From: an uncultured Anaerobutyricum sp.
Lineage (GTDB): Bacteria; Bacillota; Clostridia; Lachnospirales; Lachnospiraceae
Direction: 5' to 3'
Length of the DNA stretch: 50,790 nt
NCBI RefSeq assembly: GCF_934307085.1
Contig: NZ_CAKRCF010000020.1
Coordinates: 1-50,790 of the forward strand
A program made the translations under genes and the position numbers. Below the pieces are notes generated by a model. That model was not told where the DNA came from and ran no database searches. It saw nothing but the letters and a program-made list of their open reading frames with translations. Shown here piece after piece: positions 1 through 9,574 of the stretch; position 1 is the stretch's first letter, and the number at the start of each line of letters is the position of its first letter.

Positions 1-63
1 CAGTGAGAATGTAATTCCACGATTTAAATTTTCATCATCTTCAACCACGAGTATACCTGGCAT
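1..63 (-). CDS. Response regulator, N-terminal fragment cut by window edge
   Basis: Only the first 21 codons are inside the window. They read MPGILVVEDDENLNRGITFS plus one more residue. The pattern is a hydrophobic first strand followed by an acidic pair (EDD), which is the start of a two-component receiver domain whose phospho-acceptor Asp would lie outside the window. The start at 63 is chosen because a GGGAGG ribosome site lies about 10 bases upstream. An ATG at 68 is in another frame. A palindromic repeat (89-228) sits between this gene and the PFL gene. The output domain, and so the target, cannot be known from this fragment. Confidence 0.6.
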   Translation of the reverse strand, partial: MPGILVVEDDENLNRGITFSL

Positions 64-88
64 AGCATATGCACCTCCCTTTAAAAAA

Positions 89-228
89 CAGCTCCCCCAA
101 AGAGAAGAGATTCTATATTTGTGGTCTTAGAACGAGGATTGAATGCGAGCCTTTTAGCGAACATTCAACCCGCAGTGATAGAGTCACAAATATAGGGAAT
201 CTTCTCTCTGGGAGAGCGTCTCCTTGCC
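89..228 (-). repeat. Palindromic repeat family 1, copy A
   Basis: Read on the minus strand it runs from GCAAGGAGACGC (227 down to 216) to GGGAGCTG (near 96-89). The arms near 99-124 and 185-213 pair through AGAGAAG, GATTC and ATATTTGTG. An inner hairpin pairs GGGTTGAATG with CATTCAATCC around the loop-side motif GTTCGCT. The inner stem pairs fully only on the minus strand, where one pair is G-U. This sets the likely sense strand. It lies between the PFL gene and the response regulator, both on the minus strand. Three related copies lie elsewhere in the window. Confidence 0.8.
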
Positions 229-242
229 TGCGGCAATACTAT

Positions 243-1607
243 TTAATTCTTAAAACTATGGATTGGTGCAGGGATTCTTCCGCCTCTGTTTACGAATGCG
301 GAACAGTCAAACTGATTCACTGGCATGATTGGAGCATAACCTAAAAGTCCTCCAAACTGTACCGTATCACCAACGCCTTTACCGATCACAGGAATAATGC
401 GGACTGCTGTTGTCTTCTGATTTACCATACCGAGTGCCATCTCGTCTGCGATAATTCCGGAAATCGTTGTTGCCTTTGTATCTCCCGGAATAGCAATCAT
501 ATCAAGTCCAACGGAACATACACAAGTCATTGCTTCTAACTTTTCTAAAGTAAGTGCTCCTGCCTCTACTGCATCGATCATTCGCTGATCTTCGCTTACT
601 GGGATAAATGCACCACTTAAACCACCAACATAAGAGGAAGCCATTACGCCGCCTTTCTTTACCTGGTCATTTAAGAGAGCGAGTGCTGCGGTTGTTCCTG
701 GTGCTCCGGCATATTCAAGACCGATTTCTTCTAAGATTTCTCCAACACTGTCACCAACTGCAGGTGTTGGTGCAAGAGATAGATCAATAATACCGAAAGG
801 TACATCAAGACGCTTAGAAGCCTCTTTAGCTACAAGCTGTCCTACACGGGTAACTTTGAAAGCTGTCTTTTTGATGGTTTCGCAAAGTTCTTCGAAATCT
901 TTACCTCGAACATTCTCAAGGGCACGCTTTACAACACCAGGACCACTTACACCGACATTAATAATCGTATCTGCTTCCGTAACACCGTGGAATGCACCTG
1001 CCATAAATGGGTTGTCATCCGGTGCGTTGGTAAATACAACAAGCTTGGCGTTACCAATACTATCCTTATCGGCTGTCTTTCTGGAAGTCTCAAGAATAAT
1101 CTCACCGAGCATCTTTACTGCATCCATGTTAATTCCTGTCTTAGTAGAGCCGACATTAATGGAGCTACACACTCTGTCTGTTACAGAAAGTGCTTCTGGA
1201 ATGGACTCGATAAGATACTGGTCTGCTTTTGTCATTCCTTTATTTACTAAAGCGGAATATCCACCGATAAAGTTCACGCCTACTTCTTTTGCACAGCGGT
1301 CTAACTCTTTTGCAATGCGTACAAAGTCTTCTGGCCCTTTGCAGCAGGCACCACCTACTAAAGCAATCGGCGTGATAGAAATACGCTTATTTACGATAGG
1401 AATACCATATTCCTGCTCGATTTCTTTTCCTACTTTTACAAGATTCCTTGCTTTTGTTGTAATCTTGTTGTAAATATTCTCACATACTTCATCAAGAGAA
1501 TCACTGACGCAGTCTAACAGGCTGATACCCATTGTAATGGTACGAACATCAAGGTTCATCTCATGAATCATCTTATTAGTTTCAATTACTTCATTTATGT
1601 TTAACAT
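243..1607 (-). CDS. PFL family protein (UPF0210, DUF711)
   Basis: A 454-residue protein of the DUF711/UPF0210 family. The family has a pyruvate formate-lyase-like fold in its name, but no enzyme activity has been shown as far as I know. Landmarks are the N-terminal segment [15 protein letters not shown], the Gly/Cys stretch [14 protein letters not shown] (about residues 82-95), and a Gly-rich C-terminus that includes [20 protein letters not shown]. Length is normal for the family. The start has AGGAGG 7 bases upstream. It lies 10 bases after the ACT-domain gene and is surely cotranscribed with it. This pairing is conserved in many Firmicutes, which suggests that the ACT protein senses a ligand for it. 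The function is unknown. Confidence 0.93.
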   Translation of the reverse strand: MLNINEVIETNKMIHEMNLDVRTITMGISLLDCVSDSLDEVCENIYNKITTKARNLVKVGKEIEQEYGIPIVNKRISITPIALVGGACCKGPEDFVRIAKELDRCAKEVGVNFIGGYSALVNKGMTKADQYLIESIPEALSVTDRVCSSINVGSTKTGINMDAVKMLGEIILETSRKTADKDSIGNAKLVVFTNAPDDNPFMAGAFHGVTEADTIINVGVSGPGVVKRALENVRGKDFEELCETIKKTAFKVTRVGQLVAKEASKRLDVPFGIIDLSLAPTPAVGDSVGEILEEIGLEYAGAPGTTAALALLNDQVKKGGVMASSYVGGLSGAFIPVSEDQRMIDAVEAGALTLEKLEAMTCVCSVGLDMIAIPGDTKATTISGIIADEMALGMVNQKTTAVRIIPVIGKGVGDTVQFGGLLGYAPIMPVNQFDCSAFVNRGGRIPAPIHSFKN

Positions 1608-1617
1608 AGCGGGCCTC

Positions 1618-1905
1618 CTAGATACGATGCATCATTTCAAAGATTTCCTGGTGCTGTGCCTGAATCTTAACACCAAGTTCCTCTCCAATCTGTTCAAGCT
1701 CGCTTGCCATAACAGGGAAAGTCTTAACTACTTCTTCGGACTCTACAATCATCATCATGTTGAAAAATCCACCGGTAATTGTCTGGTTAATATCAAGAAT
1801 GTTCACGTTGTTATTTGCAAGATAAGTACAAACCTTTGCAATGATTCCAACAGAATCTTTTCCGAGTACAGTGATAATTGATTTCTTAAGCTTTTTTCCT
1901 TCCAT
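1618..1905 (-). CDS. ACT domain-containing protein (UPF0237)
   Basis: A 95-residue protein that is a single ACT-type ligand-binding module. It opens with the first beta strand and helix of the fold ([20 protein letters not shown]). The segment [20 protein letters not shown] matches the second half of a GcvR-like ACT domain. ACT domains bind amino acids or other small molecules and usually act as dimers. The start has AAGGAGT 8 bases upstream. The PFL gene follows 10 bases downstream, so the two form an operon. The ligand is unknown. About 140 bases separate it from the WalJ-like gene upstream, enough for its own promoter, though I could not fix one. Confidence 0.92.
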   Translation of the reverse strand: MEGKKLKKSIITVLGKDSVGIIAKVCTYLANNNVNILDINQTITGGFFNMMMIVESEEVVKTFPVMASELEQIGEELGVKIQAQHQEIFEMMHRI

Positions 1906-2048
1906 GGTTAATACTCCTTATGTGTGTGTAAATATTAAAATAATTAGTAAAAGCAATCGATTCTTACTCTTAATAATTACAATTCAACCTTTTTTCTCTG
2001 ATGTACTGACCTCTATGTAGTTTATAATCAGTAATACTGCTATTAATA

Positions 2049-2840
2049 CTAAATAACACAGGTAGGTGTTGTTCTGCTCGCTACCTGCAAAGTAAAGTTT
2101 GCCTTATCAAGATCAATATTATGTAATAAAAGCTCCACCTTTACTGTCTCGTAGGCCAGTTCACCATAGTTATTCTCTTTACTAAGATGCCCCAGAAAAA
2201 TATGTTTACACTCTTCTCCAATTACTTTTGACAAAAACTGTCCGGCTCTCTCGTTTGAAAGATGCCCCTTATTCCCCATTATTCGCTTCTTGAGAGGATA
2301 TGGATATGGACCAACCATAAGCATATTTAAGTCATGATTGGACTCAACCAGTAAGGACTCACAGCCCTGTAACTTCTCTACAAGATATTCATCATATGTT
2401 CCAAAATCAGTTGCTACTCCGACTTTGGATTCCGTATCGCTTACCGTATAACAGACCGGGTCTGCCGCATCGTGAAGGATACGGGATGCTTCTATTTTAA
2501 TTCCATCCATGTAAATCGGATTATCCGGTGTGATACTCTCAAAAAGATTCTTATCGACCTTTCCAAGAGAGGATGTACTTAAAATCTCATCAATGGTTTT
2601 GGCTGTAGCAAATACCGGAACGGGATACTTTCTAAGAAAGACGCCAAGACCACTGATATGGTCCATATGTTCATGTGTCACAAAAATGCCCTGTATCGTC
2701 TCCGGTGCTACTTCCATCTGTGACAGTCCCTCCACAATTCTCTTTCTGCTGATTCCCGCATCAATGAGAAAATGGGACTTTTCATTACCTACATATATAC
2801 AATTACCGCTGCTACCGCTGGCGATGCTCGCTAAATTCAT
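2049..2840 (-). CDS. MBL-fold metallo-hydrolase, YycJ/WalJ-like
   Basis: About 263 residues of the metallo-beta-lactamase fold. The family opening MNLASIASGSSGNC is intact, and the metal-binding motif THEHMDHISGLG (HxHxDH) lies near residue 59. Further acidic and His ligands are plausible in NHDLNMLM and in the late segment FLGHLSKENN. YycJ/WalJ proteins are thought to be 5'-exonuclease-like enzymes linked to cell-wall stress control and DNA repair in Firmicutes. The start at 2840 is preferred over an upstream ATG at 2873 because only 2840 has a good ribosome site (AAAGGA). It follows coaE at a 67-base distance. Confidence 0.88.
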   Translation of the reverse strand: MNLASIASGSSGNCIYVGNEKSHFLIDAGISRKRIVEGLSQMEVAPETIQGIFVTHEHMDHISGLGVFLRKYPVPVFATAKTIDEILSTSSLGKVDKNLFESITPDNPIYMDGIKIEASRILHDAADPVCYTVSDTESKVGVATDFGTYDEYLVEKLQGCESLLVESNHDLNMLMVGPYPYPLKKRIMGNKGHLSNERAGQFLSKVIGEECKHIFLGHLSKENNYGELAYETVKVELLLHNIDLDKANFTLQVASRTTPTCVI

Positions 2841-2907
2841 CTGTTTACCATCCTTTTGGCCCAAATTTACCAACCATTATATACTAAATTATCTTATTAG
2901 TAAAGAG

Positions 2908-3540
2908 TTAGTAAAGAGAAAGCAGGCTCTCTACTGCCGTTTTTATCTGATTTTCCGTTTCAGAGATTCCTAAATGGTTGTCGATCACTGTAGAACATTC
3001 CTTCCGAAAGACTTCTTCCGGAAGCTGTTTTGCCATGATTTCACGACATTTTTCTTCGGTATATCCCCGACCTTCTTTTAGACGCTCAATACGGGTTGCC
3101 TCATCTACATAGACATACCACATCATATCAAAGTCTTTCTGATAACCTTCTTCTAAAAGAAGAGCCGCCTCCACCGCAATGAAAGAAGCCTCTCCTTTTT
3201 CCTTTATTCTATCGATCCGATGGAAAATCTCTTTTTTTACATTCGGATGCGTAATCGCATTTAAACGGGCGAGTCGTTCCTGATTTCCAAAGACAACCTT
3301 TGCCAATGCCGGCCGGTCAATCGTTTTATCTTGGGCAAGGATTTCCTCACCAAATGCCTCCACGATGTCTAAATAATTCTGCTGGCCTGGCTCCATTAAA
3401 TCATGTGCCACTAAATCGGCAAGAATCACTTCCGCACCGTATTTTTCTTTTAAAATGTTCATGACCACACTTTTTCCGGAACCAACTCCACCGGTAATCC
3501 CGACAACTTTCATATTATTTTGCTCTTTATTTTGCTTCAT
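2908..3540 (-). CDS. coaE: Dephospho-CoA kinase
   Basis: CoaE phosphorylates dephospho-CoA, the last step of coenzyme A synthesis, in the cytoplasm. The P-loop GGVGSGKS stands near the N-terminus. LADLVAHDLMEPG and ALLLEEGYQKDFD follow as expected for the family, and the total of about 210 residues is normal. The ATG at 3540 has GAAGGA about 10 bases upstream and overlaps the end of polA by 14 bases. A second ATG at 3513, immediately before VVGITGG, is possible but has a weaker ribosome site. The polA-coaE order is common in clostridia and indicates translational coupling. Confidence 0.93.
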   Translation of the reverse strand: MKQNKEQNNMKVVGITGGVGSGKSVVMNILKEKYGAEVILADLVAHDLMEPGQQNYLDIVEAFGEEILAQDKTIDRPALAKVVFGNQERLARLNAITHPNVKKEIFHRIDRIKEKGEASFIAVEAALLLEEGYQKDFDMMWYVYVDEATRIERLKEGRGYTEEKCREIMAKQLPEEVFRKECSTVIDNHLGISETENQIKTAVESLLSLY

Positions 3541-6163
3541 ACCAGGTCTTTCCTTCTTCAATATCAATAGACAGCGGAACTTTAAGTTCTGCCGCTCCCA
3601 TCATTTCTTCTTTTAATATCTTCCGTACTTTTTCTACTTCATCCTCTTTTGTCTCGATTAAAAGTTCATCGTGAATCTGTAAAATAAGTCGGGATTCTAA
3701 GTTTTCTTCCTGTAGGCGCTTACTTACTCGAATCATCGCAATCTTGATAATATCCGCAGCCGTTCCCTGAATGGACGAGTTCATCGCCACACGTTCTCCA
3801 AAGCTTCTTTGCATAAAATTACTGGAAGAAAGCTCTGGAATCGGACGTACACGACCATACAATGTCTTAACATAGCCTTCCTTTTTGGCAAATGCTACAT
3901 TTCCGTCAAGATAGGCCTTGATTCCCGGATACGTTTCAAAATATTTATCAATATATTCGCTTGCTTCTTTTCTTGAAATCTTCAAATCCTGACTTAAGCC
4001 GAACGCGCTGATACCGTAAACAATACCAAAGTTTACTGCCTTTGCACTTCTTCTAAGCAACGGAGTGACCTCTTCAAATGGCACACCAAATACCTGAGAA
4101 GCAGTCATTCGATGAATATCCTCTCCGTGCTGGTACGCTTCGATTAAATGCGCATCCCCTGCCATATGTGCAAGCACACGAAGCTCAATCTGAGAATAAT
4201 CCGCACTGACAAACACATATCCTGGATCCGGCACAAATACTTTTCGAATGGCTCTGCCAAGTGGCATGCGAATCGGAATATTCTGCAGATTCGGGTCAGA
4301 ACTTGACAATCTTCCGGTTGCCGTTACTTTCTGATGGAAAATGCTGTGAATCTTTCCGTCTTCCTGAATAAAGGCTGCCAGACCATCCGCGTACGTAGAC
4401 TTTAACTTTGTAAGCTGACGGTACTCTAAAATATCAGAAACCATTGGATAATCCGGTGCAAGCTTCTCTAAAATATCTGCACTGGTGGAATATCCTGTCT
4501 TTGTCTTTTTTGCAAAAGGCATCTTTAAATCTTCAAATAAGATAACACCAAGCTGCTTTGGTGAATTGATATTAAAGGTCTTTCCCGCCTTCTCATAAAT
4601 GCTTTTCTCTAATTCTTCAATGCGACCTACAAGCTGGTCACCATATTCTTTCAATGCATCTTTTTCTACTGTAATTCCGTACTTTTCCATATCGTAAAGA
4701 GTGGCAATAGTCGGACGCTCAATCGTAAGATAGAGTTCTTCCATCTGTGCTTCTCTTAACTTTTCAAGTACAAGTGGATAAGCATGGAATGGCACATAAG
4801 AAAGGTAGGCTGCCATCTGCACTGTCTTCTCTTCTTCCTGTGAAAAGACTTCTTCTAACGCTTTTTTTCCGCAGACTTCCTTTCTTGACGGAAGCATCTG
4901 ACGAAGGTAATCTCTCGCAATATCTTCATAGTCATAGGCAGACTGTAGCGGATTCAAAAGATATGCCTGAATCCCAACATCCTGAATCTGGCTTTCATAC
5001 TCTCTGACTTCCTCTACGAAATGAAGCAATGCTTTATAATCAAGGACAATCAGTTCTGTTCCTTCTCTCAAAAGTTCTGTAATCTTTTCCTTTAAATAGT
5101 CCTCTGTTACAAAACCGCCCACTAAAGCAAGTACCGTATGGTCCTTCCACGTAAGAGAAAGCCCTTTGCAGTTTCCGCTTACGCCGATAATACCAAGTGC
5201 TGCCTGTCCTTCCTTTTTGACAGAAGCAAATGTATTCTCTACCTCGCCTAAATCTAAAGTAGTTACGACCTCTAAGGTTTCTTCTTCCTTTTCTTCTTCG
5301 CCAAAATATTTAAAAAGGCTCTTTAACTCTAACTCTTTAAATAACTGGTATGCTTCTTTTGTAAAGAGCGTTCCAATTTTCGCATCTTTAAAATCATAGG
5401 CAATCTCACAGTCCTTTTTAATCGTTGCAAGGTCTTTGCTCATAATTGCCTGTTCATAGTATTCCTGCAGATTATTTTTTGCACGGGCAGGCTTAATTTC
5501 CTCGATATGCTCATGTGCATTCTCGATGGAATGATACTCTTTGATAATCTTTGCGGCTGTCTTTTCCCCGATGCCAGGAACGCCTGGAATATTATCAGAA
5601 GTATCGCCCATAAGCCCCTTCATATCAATAAATTCTGTTGGGCTTACACCATAAAGTTCGCGGACATCTTCCTCATAATAGTCCTCTGTTACTGTACCAG
5701 AAGCCTTGGTCTTTGGAATCTTAATTTTTATTTTTTTTGTCGCAAGCTGTAATAAATCCCGGTCTCCAGATACAATAGCCACATCAAATCCCGCTTCCTC
5801 GGCTTCTTTTCCGATTGTTCCCAAAATATCATCTGCCTCAATGCCTGCCTGCGTGATAATCGGAATTTCCATTGTCTTTAAAACTTCTTTCATCAACGGA
5901 ACCTGCTCATGTAATTCCGCTGGCATCGGCTTTCTCGTACCCTTATATTCTTTATATTTTATATGACGAAATGTCGGTTCTTTCCGGTCAAATGCCACAA
6001 GAAGATGGGTTGGCTTCTCCTCCTCCACATAGCGGAGCATAATATTTAAAAAACCAAGCACCGCATTCGTATGCTTTCCTTCGGCATTCGTCAAATCCGG
6101 CAGACCGTAAAACGCCCGATTTAACAGGCTGTGTCCGTCTAACAGCATAATCTTATCCGCCAT
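3527..6163 (-). CDS. polA: DNA polymerase I
   Basis: An 878-residue repair and replication polymerase. The N-terminal part (about 1-290) is a 5'-3' flap nuclease with clustered acidic residues such as EADDILGTIG and VSGDRDLLQL. The C-terminal part holds polymerase motif A (DYSQIELR, near 655), motif B (RRSAKAVNFGIVYG, near 704) and motif C (QIHDELL, near 829). The middle region (about 300-470) is the proofreading-domain fold, but I see no FDTET-type exonuclease motif, so proofreading is probably absent, as in Bacillus Pol I. It is the first gene of a run with coaE and the WalJ-like gene. It starts with GGAGGGAATA just upstream of the ATG. Confidence 0.97.
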   Translation of the reverse strand: MADKIMLLDGHSLLNRAFYGLPDLTNAEGKHTNAVLGFLNIMLRYVEEEKPTHLLVAFDRKEPTFRHIKYKEYKGTRKPMPAELHEQVPLMKEVLKTMEIPIITQAGIEADDILGTIGKEAEEAGFDVAIVSGDRDLLQLATKKIKIKIPKTKASGTVTEDYYEEDVRELYGVSPTEFIDMKGLMGDTSDNIPGVPGIGEKTAAKIIKEYHSIENAHEHIEEIKPARAKNNLQEYYEQAIMSKDLATIKKDCEIAYDFKDAKIGTLFTKEAYQLFKELELKSLFKYFGEEEKEEETLEVVTTLDLGEVENTFASVKKEGQAALGIIGVSGNCKGLSLTWKDHTVLALVGGFVTEDYLKEKITELLREGTELIVLDYKALLHFVEEVREYESQIQDVGIQAYLLNPLQSAYDYEDIARDYLRQMLPSRKEVCGKKALEEVFSQEEEKTVQMAAYLSYVPFHAYPLVLEKLREAQMEELYLTIERPTIATLYDMEKYGITVEKDALKEYGDQLVGRIEELEKSIYEKAGKTFNINSPKQLGVILFEDLKMPFAKKTKTGYSTSADILEKLAPDYPMVSDILEYRQLTKLKSTYADGLAAFIQEDGKIHSIFHQKVTATGRLSSSDPNLQNIPIRMPLGRAIRKVFVPDPGYVFVSADYSQIELRVLAHMAGDAHLIEAYQHGEDIHRMTASQVFGVPFEEVTPLLRRSAKAVNFGIVYGISAFGLSQDLKISRKEASEYIDKYFETYPGIKAYLDGNVAFAKKEGYVKTLYGRVRPIPELSSSNFMQRSFGERVAMNSSIQGTAADIIKIAMIRVSKRLQEENLESRLILQIHDELLIETKEDEVEKVRKILKEEMMGAAELKVPLSIDIEEGKTWYEAK

Positions 6164-6310
6164 TATTCCCTCCTAAAATCTATTATGTACTCACAAAATC
6201 AAGTATCAGAAATGCCCTGAGAGTACATTATTTAAAATGATTAGACATTCAATTTATAACATAGATATATGTGTAGATTTTTCCTAAATTATTCAATGAA
6301 ATAATACAAA

Positions 6311-6353
6311 AGCCTGCAACTGAATACAGATATGTCTTTCTTCAGTGCAGGCT
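6311..6353 (-). terminator. Intrinsic terminator after the zinc-finger gene
   Basis: The arms AGCCTGCA-CTGAA and TTCAGTGCAGGCT (one bulged A) enclose a 15-base loop. On the minus strand they are followed by TTTTGTATTAT. The site lies 13 bases after the stop codon of the zinc-finger protein gene and ahead of polA. Confidence 0.85.
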
Positions 6354-6366
6354 GTACTTTAAACCA

Positions 6367-6708
6367 TTACAGAATCATCACAGAAAATAAATACATCAAA
6401 AGCCACACGGTAACAGCAACGCTAATTGTAACAGAAGTTATTTTAACCATATTTTTCCGTCTCTGTCCCCGCGCAATCGCATTATAGCGATTATCCACTT
6501 CACTTTGAAGTTTCTCTTTAAAATCGGTGACCAGTTCTTCTCCTTCATCAAGCTGCTTTAATCCGATAAGCATAACATAATAAATTTCCAGTTCTTCCCA
6601 GCAATCTTTACAATCACGAATATGCTCAATGAATTCCTTGGTTTCTTCTTTATCTAACTTATTATTAATAAAATTCAGTACCATTGACTGCGCGTTCTGA
6701 CAATTCAT
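6367..6708 (-). CDS. Small zf-HC2 type membrane protein (anti-sigma-like)
   Basis: About 113 residues. The N-terminus carries Cys residues (MNCQNAQ) and then HIRDCKDC, the H-x3-C-x2-C signature of the zinc-binding anti-sigma (ZAS/zf-HC2) domain. A single membrane helix lies at the C-terminus (about 92-112, rich in V, L and M), so the zinc finger faces the cytoplasm. In known cases such proteins hold an ECF sigma factor at the membrane. No sigma factor gene is adjacent here, so a partner elsewhere or another role must be considered. The ATG at 6708 has GGAG 7 bases upstream. A TTG six codons earlier has no site. Confidence 0.75.
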   Translation of the reverse strand: MNCQNAQSMVLNFINNKLDKEETKEFIEHIRDCKDCWEELEIYYVMLIGLKQLDEGEELVTDFKEKLQSEVDNRYNAIARGQRRKNMVKITSVTISVAVTVWLLMYLFSVMIL

Positions 6709-6758
6709 ACATTTCTCCAGTTCCAATGTTTTTATAATTAAGACTATAAATCCACTGT

Positions 6759-6836
6759 TTAGAGCGTATTTGAAAATGCTCTATTATGTCGGCACATTAA
6801 AAGAACTATCTATTCTGAAATCTCAACACGCTCTAA
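6759..6836. repeat. Short element with terminal inverted repeats
   Basis: TTAGAGCGTATTTGA at the left faces TCTCAACACGCTCTAA at the right (inverted TTAGAGCGTGTTGAGA), enclosing about 47 bases without a gene. The ends resemble those of the larger segment at 16217-16581 (TAGAGTGTG...). This may be a tiny non-autonomous mobile element or a remnant. Confidence 0.45.
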
Positions 6837-6859
6837 TACATTCCCGTCTTTAATCAATC

Positions 6860-8236
6860 CTATGCATTCTTTAAAAATGCCACATATCCCTTTTTCGCCT
6901 CATATAAATCAGACTTGCTGATAATCTCCCACGGAGCATGCATACTTAGCACTGCCACACCGCTGTCCACAACTTCCATACCGTAAAGGGCAGCAATATA
7001 AGCGATAGTTCCACCTCCGCCGTAATCTACCTTGCCAAGTTCTGCAGTCTGGAAAGCAACTTTGTTATCATCAAAAATACGGCGAAGTCTTGCAAGATAT
7101 TCTGCATTCGCATCGTTAGAGCCAGACTTACCTCTTGCTCCCGTATATTTATTGATAACCATTCCTTTTCCAAAGTAAGCACAGTTTTTCTTCTCAAAGG
7201 CTTCTGCATAGGCAGGATCATAAGCGGCACTTACATCAGAAGAAAGCATTCTGGAACGGGCAAGCGTTCTTCTTACTGCTAAGTTTGAATCCTGTCCCAT
7301 CAAGGCAAGAATCTCTGCAACGGTATTTTCAAAAAACATCGACTGCATACCAGTTGCCCCCACGCTTCCGATTTCTTCTTTATCAACTAAAAGACAGCAG
7401 GACGTTCTGTCCACATGACCTGCCTCCATCATTGCCGCAAAAGATGGGTACGCACATACTCTGTCATCATGTCCATATCCTGCAATCATGCTACGATCAA
7501 GCCCACAGTCTCTTGCCGGACCTGCTGGTACAACTTCAATTTCTGCAGAGAGGAAATCTTCCTCTTCTATCTGATATTTTTCTTGTAAAAGTCGTAAAAT
7601 ATTCGCTTTTACCGCGTCTTTTTCTTCTCCGACAAGTGGACGGCTTCCAACAAGAATATCGAGATTCTCACCTTCCACAACAACAGAACCTTTCTTCTCC
7701 ATCTGCTTTCCAGCTAAATGAATCAACAAGTCTGTTACATAAACAACTGGGTCTGATGGATCTTCACCGATATTTACCGTCACTACCGTTCCGTCCTTCT
7801 TTGCCACAACACCGTGAAGGGCAAGCGGAAGTGCAACCCACTGGTACTTCTTGATTCCGCCATAATAATGGGTATCCATAAAAGATAATTCAGTATCTTC
7901 ATATAATGGATTCTGCTTTAAGTCAAGACGTGGGGAATCAATGTGGGCACAAAGGATATTCATTCCTTCTGTAAGTGGCTGCCTTCCAATCTGAAAAAGG
8001 GCAATTGTCTTACCCATGCCAACACCATAGACTTTATCACCTGCTTTTAAATGGGTTCCCTGTGCGATCAGTTTATTAAGATCCTGATAACCGTGACTTT
8101 CCGCTTCTTTGATAAAATACTGCGTACACTCACGTTCTGTCTTACATTTACTTAAAAATTCTTTATACTCTTGCGCGAGAACTTCTACATTTTTATCGTC
8201 CTCTTCTGTATAACTAAGCCATGAATTTTCTCTCAT
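6860..8236 (-). CDS. M18 family aminopeptidase
   Basis: A 458-residue cytoplasmic zinc aminopeptidase of family M18 that trims N-terminal residues from peptides. Metal-site motifs are visible: AHIDSPRLD near residue 97, DKEEIGSVGATG near 287-298 (catalytic Glu pair), and a late AVLSMHAPWE containing the last His. Length is typical. The ATG is preceded by GGAGGTG. It follows the M16 peptidase gene by 51 bases and, with pyruvate carboxylase upstream, forms a minus-strand cluster. A role in peptide turnover is inferred. Substrate preference cannot be read from the sequence. Confidence 0.93.
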   Translation of the reverse strand: MRENSWLSYTEEDDKNVEVLAQEYKEFLSKCKTERECTQYFIKEAESHGYQDLNKLIAQGTHLKAGDKVYGVGMGKTIALFQIGRQPLTEGMNILCAHIDSPRLDLKQNPLYEDTELSFMDTHYYGGIKKYQWVALPLALHGVVAKKDGTVVTVNIGEDPSDPVVYVTDLLIHLAGKQMEKKGSVVVEGENLDILVGSRPLVGEEKDAVKANILRLLQEKYQIEEEDFLSAEIEVVPAGPARDCGLDRSMIAGYGHDDRVCAYPSFAAMMEAGHVDRTSCCLLVDKEEIGSVGATGMQSMFFENTVAEILALMGQDSNLAVRRTLARSRMLSSDVSAAYDPAYAEAFEKKNCAYFGKGMVINKYTGARGKSGSNDANAEYLARLRRIFDDNKVAFQTAELGKVDYGGGGTIAYIAALYGMEVVDSGVAVLSMHAPWEIISKSDLYEAKKGYVAFLKNA

Positions 8237-8287
8237 AACATTACACCTCCATAAACGATTTTATTATATCCCAAGAAGCGTTCCGGG

Positions 8288-9559
8288 TCAATCTAACGTA
8301 CAAAGAATCTTGGAAAGACGCTCCTTATCTACCTTTTTCTTCTTTCCTTTTATTGTCAGTAAAATATTACTTTGTCTGAATACTTCCCGGCAGATCTGCG
8401 TCATCCGTTCCGTTGTGACACTTCGGTAAGACTCTGTTCGTTCCTCGATATCTCTATAGTATACGTCAAGAATATGTCCTTCATAAGCTCTCACCCAGTT
8501 AAATTCTTCCGTATCATCCAATAAAAAACCTGCATTGTCTATATAATGAGGCAGAACATAGGAAAGTTCATCTGTAATTCCTTCTTTCATAGACTTTAAT
8601 ACTTCTATAACTGTTTCTACAGAATCATAAAGATGTTTTGGTAATACTTCATAAACAAGAGTCATCTGCCCAATATTATTATAATGCTGAAAACATGGGT
8701 CATAACTATATACATACCCTTTTTTCTCTGAGAGCTCCTGATGGATTTTACAGAACTCTCCCTCAAATAAAATATCGAATAACAAATTTTTCTCTGCCAG
8801 CGTATAGCGGGATGCATCAATATCTACAGAAAAACAGACACAGGTCTTCTTGCTGTTTTTCACATAGATCTTTGGCTTTCTCTGTCCAAATCTTTTTGGC
8901 ACCGGCGCGATATTCTCCCGTTCTTCTTTTAAAAAGGAAAAAGAATATGGCTCTAGCAGCCTTGTCAGTACAGATAGGGAAGATTCCGGGTAATTTCCAC
9001 TAATATAAAAGAAAATATTATTGGCAGCCAACACTTTTTTTTGAAAAGCACAAAGCTGCTTTCTTCGTATTTTATTGAGTGTCTTTTTCTTCCCGGTAAT
9101 CGTTCTCTCTAACGAAGTATCTTTCCAGGCAATCTGTTTTGTAAAATAATTCAGGCTGCTCTCCTCATCTTCTTCACGAATTTCTGCTTTAATACGCTTT
9201 CTTTCTGTATCGATTGCTTCTTCTGGCAAGGTAAATGGTGCAAATATTCCTGTCAGAATTTCTGCTGCTTCCTCAAAATGTGCTGGAGCACCTGTAATAA
9301 TAAACTGAATAAATTCTTCATAGGTAGACGCATTAAAATCAAGTCCACATCGATCTAGGGTCTGATACAGATTCTCTCCCATTGCATAATGAATATTTTT
9401 AAATACAATATGTTCAAAAAAATGAGAAATTCCATTCTCCTTCTTTGTCTCAAACAGTGATCCTGCCCGCACATACAAGCACAGGCAGAAACTGTGAATA
9501 TTTTCATTTTTATCGTGAAATACAGATACTCCTTGCGGAGTAATATGCTCTCTTTCCAT
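8288..9559 (-). CDS. M16 family metallopeptidase
   Basis: About 423 residues. The inverted zinc motif HxxEH is present as HFFEH near residue 46, followed about 75 residues later by an acidic helix (IKAEIREEDEES) that would supply the third ligand. The C-terminal half is the non-catalytic M16 repeat. The family includes processing peptidases such as the YmxG/PqqL group. The start at 9559 (MEREHITPQG) is chosen because GGAGG stands 6 bases upstream. An in-frame TTG four codons earlier overlaps this site. The gene lies 15 bases after pyruvate carboxylase, so the two are cotranscribed. The physiological substrate is unknown. Confidence 0.9.
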   Translation of the reverse strand: MEREHITPQGVSVFHDKNENIHSFCLCLYVRAGSLFETKKENGISHFFEHIVFKNIHYAMGENLYQTLDRCGLDFNASTYEEFIQFIITGAPAHFEEAAEILTGIFAPFTLPEEAIDTERKRIKAEIREEDEESSLNYFTKQIAWKDTSLERTITGKKKTLNKIRRKQLCAFQKKVLAANNIFFYISGNYPESSLSVLTRLLEPYSFSFLKEERENIAPVPKRFGQRKPKIYVKNSKKTCVCFSVDIDASRYTLAEKNLLFDILFEGEFCKIHQELSEKKGYVYSYDPCFQHYNNIGQMTLVYEVLPKHLYDSVETVIEVLKSMKEGITDELSYVLPHYIDNAGFLLDDTEEFNWVRAYEGHILDVYYRDIEERTESYRSVTTERMTQICREVFRQSNILLTIKGKKKKVDKERLSKILCTLD

Positions 9560-9574
9560 CAACACCTCCAAATT

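Noticed and set aside
69..344. Plus-strand frame of 91 codons
   Set aside because: It runs across palindromic repeat copy A and into the antisense of the PFL gene. It lacks a ribosome site and family resemblance.
856..1473. Plus-strand frame of 205 codons
   Set aside because: It lies wholly inside the PFL gene on the opposite strand and shows no independent ribosome site or known fold.
3527..6163. Loss of the proofreading motif in Pol I as a sign of gene decay
   Set aside because: Many Firmicutes Pol I proteins have an inactive exonuclease fold. The other domains are intact and length is normal.
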